From Rhizobium sp. BK196 (GTDB lineage: Bacteria; Pseudomonadota; Alphaproteobacteria; Rhizobiales; Rhizobiaceae): a stretch of 64,000 nt of DNA. The stretch is from assembly GCF_014193255.1 (NCBI RefSeq), contig NZ_JACHZB010000012.1, positions 1 through 64,000 of the forward strand. Reading direction: 5' to 3'. The notes beneath the pieces are model-generated. The model was not told the origin of the DNA. It worked only from the letters and a program-made list of their open reading frames with translations, and ran no database searches. A program made the translations under genes and the position numbers. Shown piece by piece: positions 34,202 through 43,108 of the stretch (position 1 is its first letter; every line of letters begins with the position of its first letter).

Positions 34202-34723
34202 TCACCGTTCTGGCAGGTACTTTAGGCCTGCGAGAAGTTTGACCGTTAGCGCATTGAACTGCTCCTGCTCGAACTTTGTTAGTCCCGCCAACGCGGAGCG
34301 TTCGTTTTCGACGTGCTCTGCGAGCATCGCATCGATCAATGAAAGTCCTTTTGGCGCCAGCGCCACCAATGTGCCCCGTCGGTCAGTGGGATGGCGCCTT
34401 CGCACAACCAAGCCATCCCGTTCGAGGCGGTCGATGCGAGCGGTCATCCCGCCCGATGAAAGCATGGCGGCTTCGTAAAGTTGGGTGGGCGTGAGTTCGT
34501 ACGGCACTCCTGACCGCCGCAGCGTCGCCAGGACGTCAAACTCCCCGCTTTGCAAGCCGTGCTGCACAAAGAAGGGGTTGAGACGATCGCGCATGATGAT
34601 GTGCGTAATTTCTCCCAACCGCCCCAGCAACTCCATCGGAAACGGATCGATATCAGGGCGCTCCTGTCTCCACTGCGCTGCCGCAGACGCTGCCCGATCA
34701 AGGTCCTTGAAAACTTCTGCCAT
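34202..34723 (-). CDS. MarR-family transcriptional regulator
   Basis: A 173-residue winged-helix regulator: helical dimer arms at both ends, recognition region YELTPTQLYEAAMLSSGGMT, then ARIDRLERDGLVVRRRHPTD and RRGTLVALAPKGLSLIDAML. It is divergent from an MFS exporter gene with 46 bases between the starts, which contain palindromes. The classic arrangement is repression of the exporter and of itself, relieved by a small ligand. Confidence 0.92.
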   Translation of the reverse strand: MAEVFKDLDRAASAAAQWRQERPDIDPFPMELLGRLGEITHIIMRDRLNPFFVQHGLQSGEFDVLATLRRSGVPYELTPTQLYEAAMLSSGGMTARIDRLERDGLVVRRRHPTDRRGTLVALAPKGLSLIDAMLAEHVENERSALAGLTKFEQEQFNALTVKLLAGLKYLPER

Positions 34724-34725
34724 AA

Positions 34726-34767
34726 GAGATATCTCGATATTAAGATTCTTTCTGTTGAGATAATATC
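34726..34767. promoter_or_regulatory. Candidate MarR operators in the divergent promoter
   Basis: GAGATATCTC (34726-34735) is a perfect palindrome directly before the marR start. GATATTA (34736-34742) and TAATATC (34761-34767) form a second inverted repeat. Both would control the marR and MFS promoters together. Confidence 0.5.
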
Positions 34768-34769
34768 AT

Positions 34770-35975
34770 ATGCATATTTCAGACATCGATCAACCACGCA
34801 TTGGTCGGCCGGTTCGCGCTTCGAACGCCCTTGCAACCATCGCCGTTGTCGCCGTTGCCCTAAACTTGCGGCCAGCTCTCGCTGCATTGGGTCCCGTCCT
34901 TGACCGGATTGAAGCAGCATCAGGCCTTACATCGACCGGCGCGGGCGCGCTAACGACCCTTCCGGTTTTTCTGATGGGTCTCGGGGCGCTCGCCGGCTCT
35001 TCCCTGCAGCAATGGATTGGGGATAGACGCGGCATTGCTCTCGGAGTAGCGATCATCGCTCTTGCCTGCATAGCGCGGCTCTTCTGGTTTTCCAGCGGCG
35101 GGCTTCTTGCCAGTGCGGCAGCATGCGGTCTTGGCATCGCTGCCGTTCAAGCGTTGATGCCGGGATTTATCAAGCGGGTCTTTCCCTCCGACGCAGGCCG
35201 CATCATGGGATTGTATTCAACCGGCATCATGGGGGGCGCAACGGTCGCAGCCGCGACAGCGGCTGGTTTGTCCCGTTTCGTAGGCTGGGAAGCGATGCTG
35301 GGACTGTGGGGGCTGCCTGCTCTCCTTGCCCTTGTTCTGTGGAAAGGAGCATCCTCTTCGGAGGCCACCCTGAAACAAATGGCATCCCGTCAAACCGTGG
35401 GTCGATCACGGTTGAAAAGCGGCAAAGCCTGGCTCCTGCTTATCTTCTTTGGCGTCGGTACGGGCGCCTATACGCTTGTCCTGGCATGGCTGCCACCTTT
35501 CTATGTTCAACTGGGGCGCAGCGAAGATATTGCCGGTTATATGCTCGCGGGTCTTACGATGATGGAGGTTGTCGCCGGTCTTGCTGTGTCGGCGTTCATC
35601 AACCGCTTTCCTGATCGGCGGGGACCGCTGGCCGTCGCTCTTTTCGCCATTCTCGGGGGCCTGATCTGCCTCATCACCATGCCGCTGACTATGGCACTTC
35701 ACGCAATGATCCTGCTTGGACTGGGGATCGGCGCTCTGTTTCCTCTATCACTGATCGTGACGCTCGACCACGCCGACGAACCTGCGAGTGCCGGCCGCCT
35801 CCTGGCCTTCGTCCAAGGAGGCGGCTATATCATCGCAAGCATCATGCCCTTTGCAGCCGGCTGGCTGCGCGGCCATTCAGATGACTTGTCACAAGCCTGG
35901 GTCATGATGGCTGTCGGCATCTGCCTGCTCATCTTGCTCGCGACGCGTTTCTCTCCCGAGGAGCGCGTCATTTGA
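34770..35975 (+). CDS. MFS transporter, CynX/NimT type
   Basis: A 401-residue 12-helix major facilitator. The NLRPALAALGPVLDRIEAAS start and GLTSTGAGALTTLPVFLMG pattern is that of the CynX/NimT (cyanate/2-nitroimidazole) branch. Short cytoplasmic loops and RFPDRRGPLAVALFA fit MFS loop motifs. ATG 34770 is reached 46 bases from the divergent marR start. Probably exports a toxic or antimicrobial compound; substrate unknown. Confidence 0.88.
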   Translation: MHISDIDQPRIGRPVRASNALATIAVVAVALNLRPALAALGPVLDRIEAASGLTSTGAGALTTLPVFLMGLGALAGSSLQQWIGDRRGIALGVAIIALACIARLFWFSSGGLLASAAACGLGIAAVQALMPGFIKRVFPSDAGRIMGLYSTGIMGGATVAAATAAGLSRFVGWEAMLGLWGLPALLALVLWKGASSSEATLKQMASRQTVGRSRLKSGKAWLLLIFFGVGTGAYTLVLAWLPPFYVQLGRSEDIAGYMLAGLTMMEVVAGLAVSAFINRFPDRRGPLAVALFAILGGLICLITMPLTMALHAMILLGLGIGALFPLSLIVTLDHADEPASAGRLLAFVQGGGYIIASIMPFAAGWLRGHSDDLSQAWVMMAVGICLLILLATRFSPEERVI

Positions 35976-36100
35976 CTGGATTGGCGACAAGCAGACCGCA
36001 GTGCTCTACGTTGCAAAAGTCTCTGTTTCATTTGATTTAAGAGATGGGAAGTTCGCGAGTGCGGTTATGCCGCCTCGATTACAATAGTGATGAGGGTGCA

Positions 36101-37360
36101 ATGAAGCAGGAAAAACAACGACTGAACTACGTCCTGTTTCTGGTTACGGGATCAGGACTGGTGACCGTCGCACGCGCAATGACGCTCTCGTTCCTGGCCA
36201 TCAAGCTGCAACAGTCGTTCGGGCTCGGTCCTGCCATGATTGGTGCGCTCCTGGGGATCGGTCCGCTGTTGGGCGCTGTCGCGGCTCCTTTCGCAGGTTC
36301 CCTTTCGGATAGAATGGGGCGCAGGACTATGCTGACGCTTACCCTGCTTTCCATGGCGCTTGCGCTGATCGGTATGGGATTGGCCGAAACAGTTCTCACC
36401 TTTTGCCTTGCCCAGATCGTGGCCGCAGTTGCGCTCGCGATCTATGAGCCGATCTCGCGCGCTCTGATGAGCGACGTGTGCCCGCAGCCACTGCGCCTCA
36501 AATATTTCTCATGGCGCTACACTGCGACGAATGCGGGCTGGGCCATCGGACCGCTGATCGGCATTGCTGCGGGCGCGGCCTCCACCACTCTTTTCATCGT
36601 TGCAGGCGCTGTCTATGTGGCGTTTGCGGTCGCCTTACACCTGTTGCACGTGCCCATCCGTCAAAGTGATGATGTTCCTCAGGCGACCGCGCCCGTCCCG
36701 TTGCTGACGAGCCTTAGGGCCGCGATCCTCGATCCCCGGTTGGCCTTCTTTGTCGGCGGCGGCACCCTGCTGATGGCGGTTTATGGCCAGTGGTCTGCGA
36801 CGCTCGCTCCGTACCTCACCAGCCATGTCGCTGGGGGTATGGAAATTTACGCCTATCTCGTTTCGATCAATGGCGCAGTTGTCCTGATCGGGAATCCATT
36901 TGCCCGCCGGTTCATCGAGCGCACAGCCGCAATCCACGGCCTCGTGATCGGCTGCATTTTGTTTGCCTTGGGTGAAATCGGCTTCATGAGCGCCGCCGGG
37001 TTTTGGGGGCTGGCGATCTCGATGGTTGTCTTCACACTAGGAGAGATTCTGGTTGTGCCCTGCGAATACATGCTGGTCGACCGAATTGCGAACGACCGAA
37101 ACAGAGGCAGCTACTTTGGTGCTCATTCGTTCTCAACCGTCGGCAACTTCATCGGACCGACACTCGGCGGCGCCACGCTTGGTGCTTTTGGTGGAGCTGG
37201 CATGTTCCTGCTGTTTGCCGGTTTTGCGGGTCTCAGCGCCATCTTGTTCGCCGTTGGCACCCGCATGCCGCCTCCGAAAGTAGCAGCACCGCAATCCTCG
37301 GCGGGCTCGACGGAAGCTACGATCGGACCACATATTCGCGGCGCATGTCTTGTCGCATGA
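36101..37360 (+). CDS. MFS transporter, multidrug-type
   Basis: A 419-residue major facilitator with motif A between helices 2 and 3 (GSLSDRMGRRTMLTL) and ~12 hydrophobic segments. I chose ATG 36101, which follows GAGGGTGCA; the frame is open from 36044, but that part is polar. It resembles the MdtH/YceL-type group. It shares direction with the upstream MFS gene across a 125-base gap and may be independently expressed. Confidence 0.88.
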   Translation: MKQEKQRLNYVLFLVTGSGLVTVARAMTLSFLAIKLQQSFGLGPAMIGALLGIGPLLGAVAAPFAGSLSDRMGRRTMLTLTLLSMALALIGMGLAETVLTFCLAQIVAAVALAIYEPISRALMSDVCPQPLRLKYFSWRYTATNAGWAIGPLIGIAAGAASTTLFIVAGAVYVAFAVALHLLHVPIRQSDDVPQATAPVPLLTSLRAAILDPRLAFFVGGGTLLMAVYGQWSATLAPYLTSHVAGGMEIYAYLVSINGAVVLIGNPFARRFIERTAAIHGLVIGCILFALGEIGFMSAAGFWGLAISMVVFTLGEILVVPCEYMLVDRIANDRNRGSYFGAHSFSTVGNFIGPTLGGATLGAFGGAGMFLLFAGFAGLSAILFAVGTRMPPPKVAAPQSSAGSTEATIGPHIRGACLVA

Positions 37361-37407
37361 ACCGTGCAGCCGCGGGGACCGTATTCACCTCAATCAATTG
37401 GAGAAGT

Positions 37408-38427
37408 TCAGTTGGCGCCGTTGAGGCGCGTCTGGTCACCTGCTGGCAGTTGGGCAAAACGATTGCGGTAAGTCACGGGGCTGACCCCATAATGCCGACC
37501 AAATTGAAGCCTCAGGTTTTCGGCGCTTCCGAGTCCGGTCACTCTGGCAATCTCATCGGGTGCGGTAGGGCTCGTTTCAAGCAGGATGCGGGCTTGCTCC
37601 AGCCGCTCCCTCAGGATCCACTTGAGCGGGGACAAGCCGGTCAGGGACTGAAAGCGACGCTGAAAAGTGCGCTCGCTCATGCCGGCGTGGCGGGCAAGAG
37701 AACTGATTGTGTGCGGATTTTGGAGGTTGGCCAGAATGTGATCGAGGATCGACGACAGGCGGTCAGCCTCTCGCCTCAATGGCACGGGCCGCTCGATGAA
37801 CTGGGACTGGCCGCCCTGGCGATGGCTGTACATCACCAGGCGACGCGCCACCGTATTGGCAAGTTCCGCCCCGAAATCTGAGCGAACGATATGCAGACAC
37901 AGATCGATGCCTGCTGAACTGCCCGCCGAAGTCAGAATGTCACCCTCATCGATATAGAGACAGGTCGCGTCGATCTCTATCGCGGGATAGCGGCGGGCCA
38001 GGTGCTCGGCGAAACGCCAATGGGTTGTGGCACGGCGGCCATCAAGCAAGCCCGCGGCTGCGAGCACGTAAGCACCTCCACAGATGGAGATGATCCGGGC
38101 GCCACCCCGATGAGCGCGGATTAGGGCGTCGCAGATCGGATCGGGCACAGGCGCATCGGGCCCGCGCCAACCGGGGACGATGATCGTTCCGGCCTGATGC
38201 AGATCGGCTTCACTGCCTGTCGCTTTGACCATCAGGCCGCCGCAGGCATGAAGAACCTGTTCCTCGAGCGAGACCGATTTGAACTGATACCAGTTTGGTC
38301 CGGCTTCAGGGCGGTCCAACCCAAAGATTTCGGCCGTGATCCCGAACTCGAACGTGCAGAGGCCATCATAAGCGAGGCTGACGACACGCCTGTTTACGGG
38401 CAAGGATGGGATCGCTTTTTTTGGCAT
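37408..38427 (-). CDS. GlxA/FtrA-family AraC-type regulator
   Basis: The N-terminal ~190 residues form a DJ-1/PfpI (class I glutamine-amidotransferase-like) domain with VVSLAYDGLCTFEFGITAE and a nucleophile-elbow Cys in IISICGGAYVLAAAGLL. The C-terminal AraC domain has two helix-turn-helix units (TISSLARHAGMSERTFQRRF, PDEIARVTGLGSAENLRLQF). This is FtrA-like. ATG 38427 (MPKKAIPSLP) is preferred to the longer frame. It is divergent from the lumazine-binding-like pseudogene. Confidence 0.9.
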   Translation of the reverse strand: MPKKAIPSLPVNRRVVSLAYDGLCTFEFGITAEIFGLDRPEAGPNWYQFKSVSLEEQVLHACGGLMVKATGSEADLHQAGTIIVPGWRGPDAPVPDPICDALIRAHRGGARIISICGGAYVLAAAGLLDGRRATTHWRFAEHLARRYPAIEIDATCLYIDEGDILTSAGSSAGIDLCLHIVRSDFGAELANTVARRLVMYSHRQGGQSQFIERPVPLRREADRLSSILDHILANLQNPHTISSLARHAGMSERTFQRRFQSLTGLSPLKWILRERLEQARILLETSPTAPDEIARVTGLGSAENLRLQFGRHYGVSPVTYRNRFAQLPAGDQTRLNGAN

Positions 38428-38517
38428 GAATGCCGTCTTATCTGGCAATCCTGCCACTGGCAACTCGGCTTGTTGGCGTGCGACAGGGTGACTCTCCAAC
38501 AACCACGAGGAAGCGCA

Positions 38518-38898
38518 ATGAACCGCGATACCGAGCTGCTAGACGCCATACAGACCTATTTCGATGCCCTCTACGCCTGCGATCTCTTGCTTTTCGACCG
38601 CGTCTTTCATCCGGCCTGCAGCCTGTTCGACGCTGACGAAGGCGCCATTACGGTCGACCCGATTGCCGACTATCGCCAGGTGATCGCAAAGCGTGAATCC
38701 CCCGCAAGCCGCTCGCAGGGACGCGAAGACTAGATCATCCTGATCGACTGGCTTTCGCCGGCTGCGGCCACCGTCAAGGTGAGATTGCGGATCCACGCGA
38801 ATGTCTTTGTCGATCATCTTTGCTTCGTGAAGGGCGTTGACGGCTGGCGGATCGTTGCCAAGGTCTGGCATCTCGAAACTGTACGGGCATCGTCTTAG
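38518..38898 (+). pseudogene. NTF2/lumazine-binding-like protein with in-frame amber stop
   Basis: From ATG 38518 a 126-codon frame reads MNRDTELLDAIQTYFDALYA, FHPACSLFDADEGAITVDP, then hits TAG at 38731-38733. It continues perfectly in frame as IILIDWLSPAAATVKVRLRI, FVDHLCFVKGVDGWRIVAKV and WHLETVRASS-stop. The whole matches the SnoaL/NTF2-like, 'putative lumazine-binding' family. A single nonsense codon at position 72 breaks an otherwise intact gene. It is divergent from the GlxA-type regulator, a likely former target. Confidence 0.75.
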
Positions 38899-38929
38899 TG
38901 GCCAGAATAGAGGCAGAAGCGCAAGAACC

Positions 38930-39529
38930 ATGATTTTGTCGTACGAAGAAAGGTCGCCATCAATCGATGCGGATGCTTGGGTTGCTGAGGACGCAACGGT
39001 CTGTGGCGATGTTGCGATCGGTGCAGGTAGCAGGATCATGCATGGCGCTCGCATGGTGGCGGAAGCTGGCGGCTCCATCCGCATCGGACGCAATTGCATC
39101 GTGTTCGAGAATGCGGTTATCCGCGCCACCAGTCGCCACGACTGCTCCATTGGGGACCACTGCATCGTTGGTCCAAACAGCCATGTGGTTGGCGCCCAAA
39201 TCGACGCCGAAGTTTTTGTCGCCACCGGAGCCGCCGTGTTTCACGGGGCGCAGATCGGACAGGGGTCGGAAGTCCGCATCAACGGAACCGTGCACCTTCG
39301 AACGCGGTTGAAACCCGGCTCGACCGTACCGATCGGATGGGTGGCTGTCGGTGACCCCGCGCAGATTCTGTCGCCGGATCAGCACGAAGCCATCTGGGCA
39401 ATCCAGAAGACACTGGATTTTCCTGGCGTCGTCTATGGCGTTGATAGGACCGCGCCCGATGTGATGAAAACGATTACGTCGCGCTTGTCCGACGCTCTTG
39501 GAATTCATCGAAGCGAAAGCGGTTGTTGA
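38930..39529 (+). CDS. Gamma-carbonic anhydrase / hexapeptide-repeat family protein
   Basis: The 199-residue left-handed beta-helix has hexapeptide turns (ATVCGDVAIGAGSRIMHGAR, GGSIRIGRNCIVFENAVIRA, CSIGDHCIVGPNSHVVGAQI, VFVATGAAVFHGAQIGQGSE). Candidate metal-binding His occur in GPNSHVVGA and VFHGA. Length and layout fit gamma-carbonic-anhydrase-like proteins, but hexapeptide acyltransferases look similar. It begins 31 bases after the broken NTF2-like gene and probably shared its transcript. Confidence 0.8.
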   Translation: MILSYEERSPSIDADAWVAEDATVCGDVAIGAGSRIMHGARMVAEAGGSIRIGRNCIVFENAVIRATSRHDCSIGDHCIVGPNSHVVGAQIDAEVFVATGAAVFHGAQIGQGSEVRINGTVHLRTRLKPGSTVPIGWVAVGDPAQILSPDQHEAIWAIQKTLDFPGVVYGVDRTAPDVMKTITSRLSDALGIHRSESGC

Positions 39530-39878
39530 TGTCACGGCACCCGACCGGGTGGCACTCGCCTTGGCTTACGGGATGCTGTTGCCATAACAGGCTGCACTGG
39601 CGAGGCGCCGGTTTCATCTGACAGGCCGGCGCCCAACGAACAACGTCGATCCGGTCGCGCAGGCAAGCAGAGCGATACCGACCAATGGCAATCCGCCTGC
39701 CCCTGCTTCGTGTCGCCGAGGTAATTGGGATCGCCGCGAGGAGCGATCCCAACAAATAGACGCTGAACTACTCGCCGGCCATTGCCCCGCTCACATGTAT
39801 TAGGGCCTCAGGATGGTGAGAAACCGGCAAGGGCCGGTACGCACAGGAGCGATAGGGGCAGTCGTTCGATCCCGGCCG
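39530..39878. other. Intergenic, possible coding debris
   Basis: A minus-strand stretch around 39600-39740 has hydrophobic pieces in more than one frame, suggesting the tail of a lost membrane protein gene. No specific family can be named. Confidence 0.3.
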
Positions 39879-40217
39879 TCACGCTGGGGCCTTCGGCAGC
39901 ACCAGGTCGCCAACGGTGTAGGTATGAAACTCGCTCGACGAGACGGTGTCGAGCTTGCGGAACTTTTCGACGAATACCGGATCGGAAAAGAAAATCTCGA
40001 CGTCGCCAGCATCGGAGATCGCCTCGATATTCACGACCGTCAGCCCATCCGTGCTCTTGGAGAGGTTGCTCCATAAAAAGCCCGGCTTGCGCTCGGCGAC
40101 ATCGTGGACGACATCCTGGATCAGCCGAAAGGCTTCCTCCTGCTTGCCGGGGTGAACGTGAATGACGTTGACGATGAATGTCGTTGGCGCGGGCTGGATC
40201 GTGAAGGCGGGGATCAT
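39879..40217 (-). CDS. Antibiotic biosynthesis monooxygenase (ABM) domain protein
   Basis: From ATG 40217 (preceded by AAGGAGACGCAC) the 112-residue protein has the dimeric ferredoxin-like ABM fold: TTFIVNVIHVHPGKQEEAFR, DVVHDVAERKPGFLWSNLS, DGLTVVNIEAISDAGDVEIF. ABM proteins act as cofactor-free monooxygenases on quinones or as heme-degrading or signalling proteins. It is divergent from a LysR regulator that probably controls it. Confidence 0.85.
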   Translation of the reverse strand: MIPAFTIQPAPTTFIVNVIHVHPGKQEEAFRLIQDVVHDVAERKPGFLWSNLSKSTDGLTVVNIEAISDAGDVEIFFSDPVFVEKFRKLDTVSSSEFHTYTVGDLVLPKAPA

Positions 40218-40326
40218 GTGCGTCTCCTTGGGTTTTGGAAGGCCGAGAGATAGCGGACGGTTTGCTGCGGAAAAACAGGCTGCGCTTCCGATGACTACGG
40301 AATTAAATTCTTGTACCAATGAATGC

Positions 40327-41214
40327 ATGGACAAACTCACTGCGTTTGACGCCTTCGTACAATCGGCTGAAACCGGCAGCTTCGTGGCGGCCGGCCGCAA
40401 GCTCGGCCTTTCCGCCTCTGCGGTTGGCAAGGCGGTGGTTCGGCTGGAACAACGGCTGGACGTGCGCCTGTTTCATCGCAACACGCGCAACATCGCGCTG
40501 ACCGAAGAAGGGAAGCTGTTCCTTGAACGATGCCGCCGCATCTTCGAGGAAGTCGACGCAGCGGAAGCTGAACTTGCACGTTCCAATCGGACGCCTAAAG
40601 GGCGGCTGCGGGTCAGTCTGCCGCTGGTCGGCATGCTGCTGGCGCCGGTGATGGCCAAGTTCATGCGCGCCTGGCCAGAGGTGCAACTCGATCTGGATTT
40701 CAGCGATCGGCTGGTGGACGTGGTTGAGGAAGGATTCGATGCCGTCATGCGCACCGGGCAACCATCGGATAGCCGGTTGATGAGCCGCAATCTCGGCCGC
40801 TTCAAACTGAAGATCGTCGCTTCACCCGACTATCTGGCAAGATGCGGCGTGCCGGAAACCCCTGACGATCTCGCACAGCACCAATGTCTTCATCAACGCT
40901 CTCCCACCACCGGCAAGATCCGACCCTGGCCGTTTGCTCGTGGGGAACGGCAGGGAAAGATCGTGCTCCCGGAGCGGATGAGCGCGACGGCGGTCGATCC
41001 GCTGGTCGAATTGGCGGTCGAAGGCTTGGGAGTTGCCTGTCTGCCGCCCTTTGCAATTCGTGACGAGATCGCGGACGGCCGCCTAGTGTCCATACTGGAA
41101 GAGTGGGTTACCGAGAACGATCAATTCCATGTGCTCTGGCCGGCAAGCCGCCACATCACACCGAAACTAAGGGCCTTCATCGACTTCATGGCAGAACATC
41201 TGCAACCGCAATAG
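40327..41214 (+). CDS. LysR-family transcriptional regulator
   Basis: From ATG 40327 the 295-residue protein has the N-terminal winged helix (MDKLTAFDAFVQSAETGSFV, GRKLGLSASAVGKAVVRLEQ, RLFHRNTRNIALTEEG) and a type-2 periplasmic-binding-like effector domain. It belongs to the large group of LysR regulators with a conserved FDAVMRTGQPSDSRLMSR motif. The frame is open to 40162, but that stretch overlaps the divergent ABM gene. Likely regulates the ABM gene. Confidence 0.9.
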   Translation: MDKLTAFDAFVQSAETGSFVAAGRKLGLSASAVGKAVVRLEQRLDVRLFHRNTRNIALTEEGKLFLERCRRIFEEVDAAEAELARSNRTPKGRLRVSLPLVGMLLAPVMAKFMRAWPEVQLDLDFSDRLVDVVEEGFDAVMRTGQPSDSRLMSRNLGRFKLKIVASPDYLARCGVPETPDDLAQHQCLHQRSPTTGKIRPWPFARGERQGKIVLPERMSATAVDPLVELAVEGLGVACLPPFAIRDEIADGRLVSILEEWVTENDQFHVLWPASRHITPKLRAFIDFMAEHLQPQ

Positions 41215-41366
41215 GCGCCGCGCCGCGCCACGCGGCAGCACCCGGCTCGGATCGGAGATCCAACTCCAAAACCAGTCTCACGGATCCCCCGCCATGCCTT
41301 CAGTCCCCATAATCCGGCAGAACAGGCGCAGGTCTCGGTCCTTCGGCTATTCTTCCAGGCTGTTGT

Positions 41367-41984
41367 TCACGCCACAAGCGCGACTGCGGCTTCCCGTTCC
41401 AACGCCGCCGCGACCGAAGGGCGAACCTCAATCCTCCGTATGTAGGCTGTGAGTTTCGGCCAGCGGCCGAGATCGATACCAAAGCCCTTCATCCAGCCGA
41501 GAACCGTGAAGAGGTAGGCGTCCGCGACCGTGAAGCGGTTGCCCATCAGATAATCTTGCGTCGCGAGACCGGCTTCGATGAGATCGAAACGCCGCGTCAG
41601 CTTCGTTTCGAAGAAGTCCCGCACCGTCTCCGGCAGGCCTCTGTTGAACAGCGGGCTCGATCCAGCATGGATCTCGCTGGTGATGAAGTTGAGCCATTCC
41701 TGAAGCCGGGCGCGCTCCAGGGTGCCATTGGCTGGGGCCAGACCCAAATCCGGCTTCAGGTCCGCCAGATACTGAAGGATCGCCGGCCCCTCGGTGAGAA
41801 CGTCACCGGTGTCGAGCGCGAGCGCCGCCACGTAGCCTTTCGGATTGATGGTCAGGAAACCGCCCGGCTCTGACATGAGTTTAGTGCGGTTGTCGACCCG
41901 GACGAGATTATAGGACAGGCCCAATTCCTGAAGCACGATGTGGGGAGCGAACGAGCAGGTGGCACTGGCGAAATAGAGTTTCAT
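41367..41984 (-). CDS. Glutathione S-transferase
   Basis: The 205-residue protein has a thioredoxin-like N-terminal domain (MKLYFASATCSFAPHIVLQE) with the beta-class Cys10/Ser11 region, a glutathione-binding EGPAILQYLADL motif and an all-helical C-terminal domain (YLMGNRFTVADAYLFTVLGW). Conjugates or reduces electrophiles with glutathione. Divergent from a LysR gene with a T-N11-A box between them. Confidence 0.92.
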   Translation of the reverse strand: MKLYFASATCSFAPHIVLQELGLSYNLVRVDNRTKLMSEPGGFLTINPKGYVAALALDTGDVLTEGPAILQYLADLKPDLGLAPANGTLERARLQEWLNFITSEIHAGSSPLFNRGLPETVRDFFETKLTRRFDLIEAGLATQDYLMGNRFTVADAYLFTVLGWMKGFGIDLGRWPKLTAYIRRIEVRPSVAAALEREAAVALVA

Positions 41985-42054
41985 AAGAGGGTTCCATTCT
42001 TATCGGCTGTTGGGCGGACATTGACAGATCCCGTGGAATAAGAAAAATTACTGC

Positions 42055-42073
42055 CTTAGAATTTTGATATAAG
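42055..42073. promoter_or_regulatory. Candidate LysR box between gst and lysR
   Basis: CTTA-N11-TAAG (42055-42073) fits the T-N11-A rule with dyad arms and lies 10 bases before the lysR start, inside the 99-base divergent region. Typical of LysR autoregulation plus control of the divergent gene. Confidence 0.5.
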
Positions 42074-42083
42074 CTTTGCTACT

Positions 42084-42941
42084 ATGAACCTGACCCAAAT
42101 TCGTAGCTTGATTGCAGTCGCCGAAGCCGGGAGCTTTACTGCGGCAGCGACGAACGTCGGCGTCACGCAATCGGGCGTGAGCCAAGCGCTGGCGATGCTG
42201 GAGGAAAGCCTGGGCGTGAAGTTATTGGCGCGTCACCGGCATGGTGTCGAACTCACTGCTTTCGGAGAGCGGGCGCTCGACCATGCCCGTGCTGCCTTGG
42301 CGCATCTGGACGCCATTCGAAAAGAGGCTGCCGAGGCCGCCGGGGAGGAAGCCGGCTCCGTTCGAATCGCGGCCTTTCCCAGTGTTTTCTCCACTGTGTT
42401 GCCGCCTCTCCTGCGACGCTTCCGCTCCCTCCATCCAGGCATTGAACTGATTGCACTTGAGACGGATGATCGGGAGGTCGAGGCCTGGCTTGAGGCCGGA
42501 TCCATCGACCTCGGCGTCGTCCTGAACCCGCGAGCCGAGAGCGATGCCGTAGTGATTGGACAGGATGCATGGGTCGCTGTTCTACCAATGGCGCATCGCC
42601 TAGGCCGACGTGAAACCATCTCCCTTGCTGACCTGGCTGCGGAACCGTTCGTGCTCGCGACCGGTGGGTGCCACGTCCATGCGCGCACGCTCGCCGAAGC
42701 GGCCGGCCTATCACTCGCGGATGTGCGAATGGAGGTGCGGGACTGGACCAGTGCGATCGCGCTGGTCAGGGAAGGCGTGGGCGTCAGCCTCGTTCCGGAA
42801 TCGACGCTACCCGAGAAACTGAAAGGCCTGCGGACGGCACGGCTTGATCCATCATTGTCCCGCCGCTTCGGCTTGGTAGCGTCTCACAAGCGCAAGCATG
42901 GGCGGGCGGCAACCCTGCTGCTTGAACTCGCCCGGCGATGA
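42084..42941 (+). CDS. LysR-family transcriptional regulator
   Basis: The 285-residue protein begins MNLTQIRSLIAVAEAGSFTA, with recognition helix VTQSGVSQALAMLEESLGVK and LLARHRHGVELTAFG, followed by the effector domain (VRIAAFPSVFSTVLPPLLRR, GVSLVPESTLPEKLKGLR). It faces the GST gene and probably controls it in response to a small ligand. Confidence 0.9.
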   Translation: MNLTQIRSLIAVAEAGSFTAAATNVGVTQSGVSQALAMLEESLGVKLLARHRHGVELTAFGERALDHARAALAHLDAIRKEAAEAAGEEAGSVRIAAFPSVFSTVLPPLLRRFRSLHPGIELIALETDDREVEAWLEAGSIDLGVVLNPRAESDAVVIGQDAWVAVLPMAHRLGRRETISLADLAAEPFVLATGGCHVHARTLAEAAGLSLADVRMEVRDWTSAIALVREGVGVSLVPESTLPEKLKGLRTARLDPSLSRRFGLVASHKRKHGRAATLLLELARR

Positions 42942-43108
42942 GAGCCCAACTGGTCTGGCGGTCTTCAAGTTCACGCTAGCCCTACCGAGATCGTTGTCCT
43001 TAATGGCGAAGATTGCCAGGACCGAGCCCTAGCATTGGCGCTCATATAGCTCGCTATCCTAGCGTTCAATGCTGAATGTGCCCGGCCTGAGAGATAGGTG
43101 ACGTTTTG

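Noticed and set aside
38197..38517. Open frame upstream of the NTF2-like gene
   Set aside because: It is antisense to the GlxA-type regulator and has no ribosome-binding site; the gene starts at 38518.
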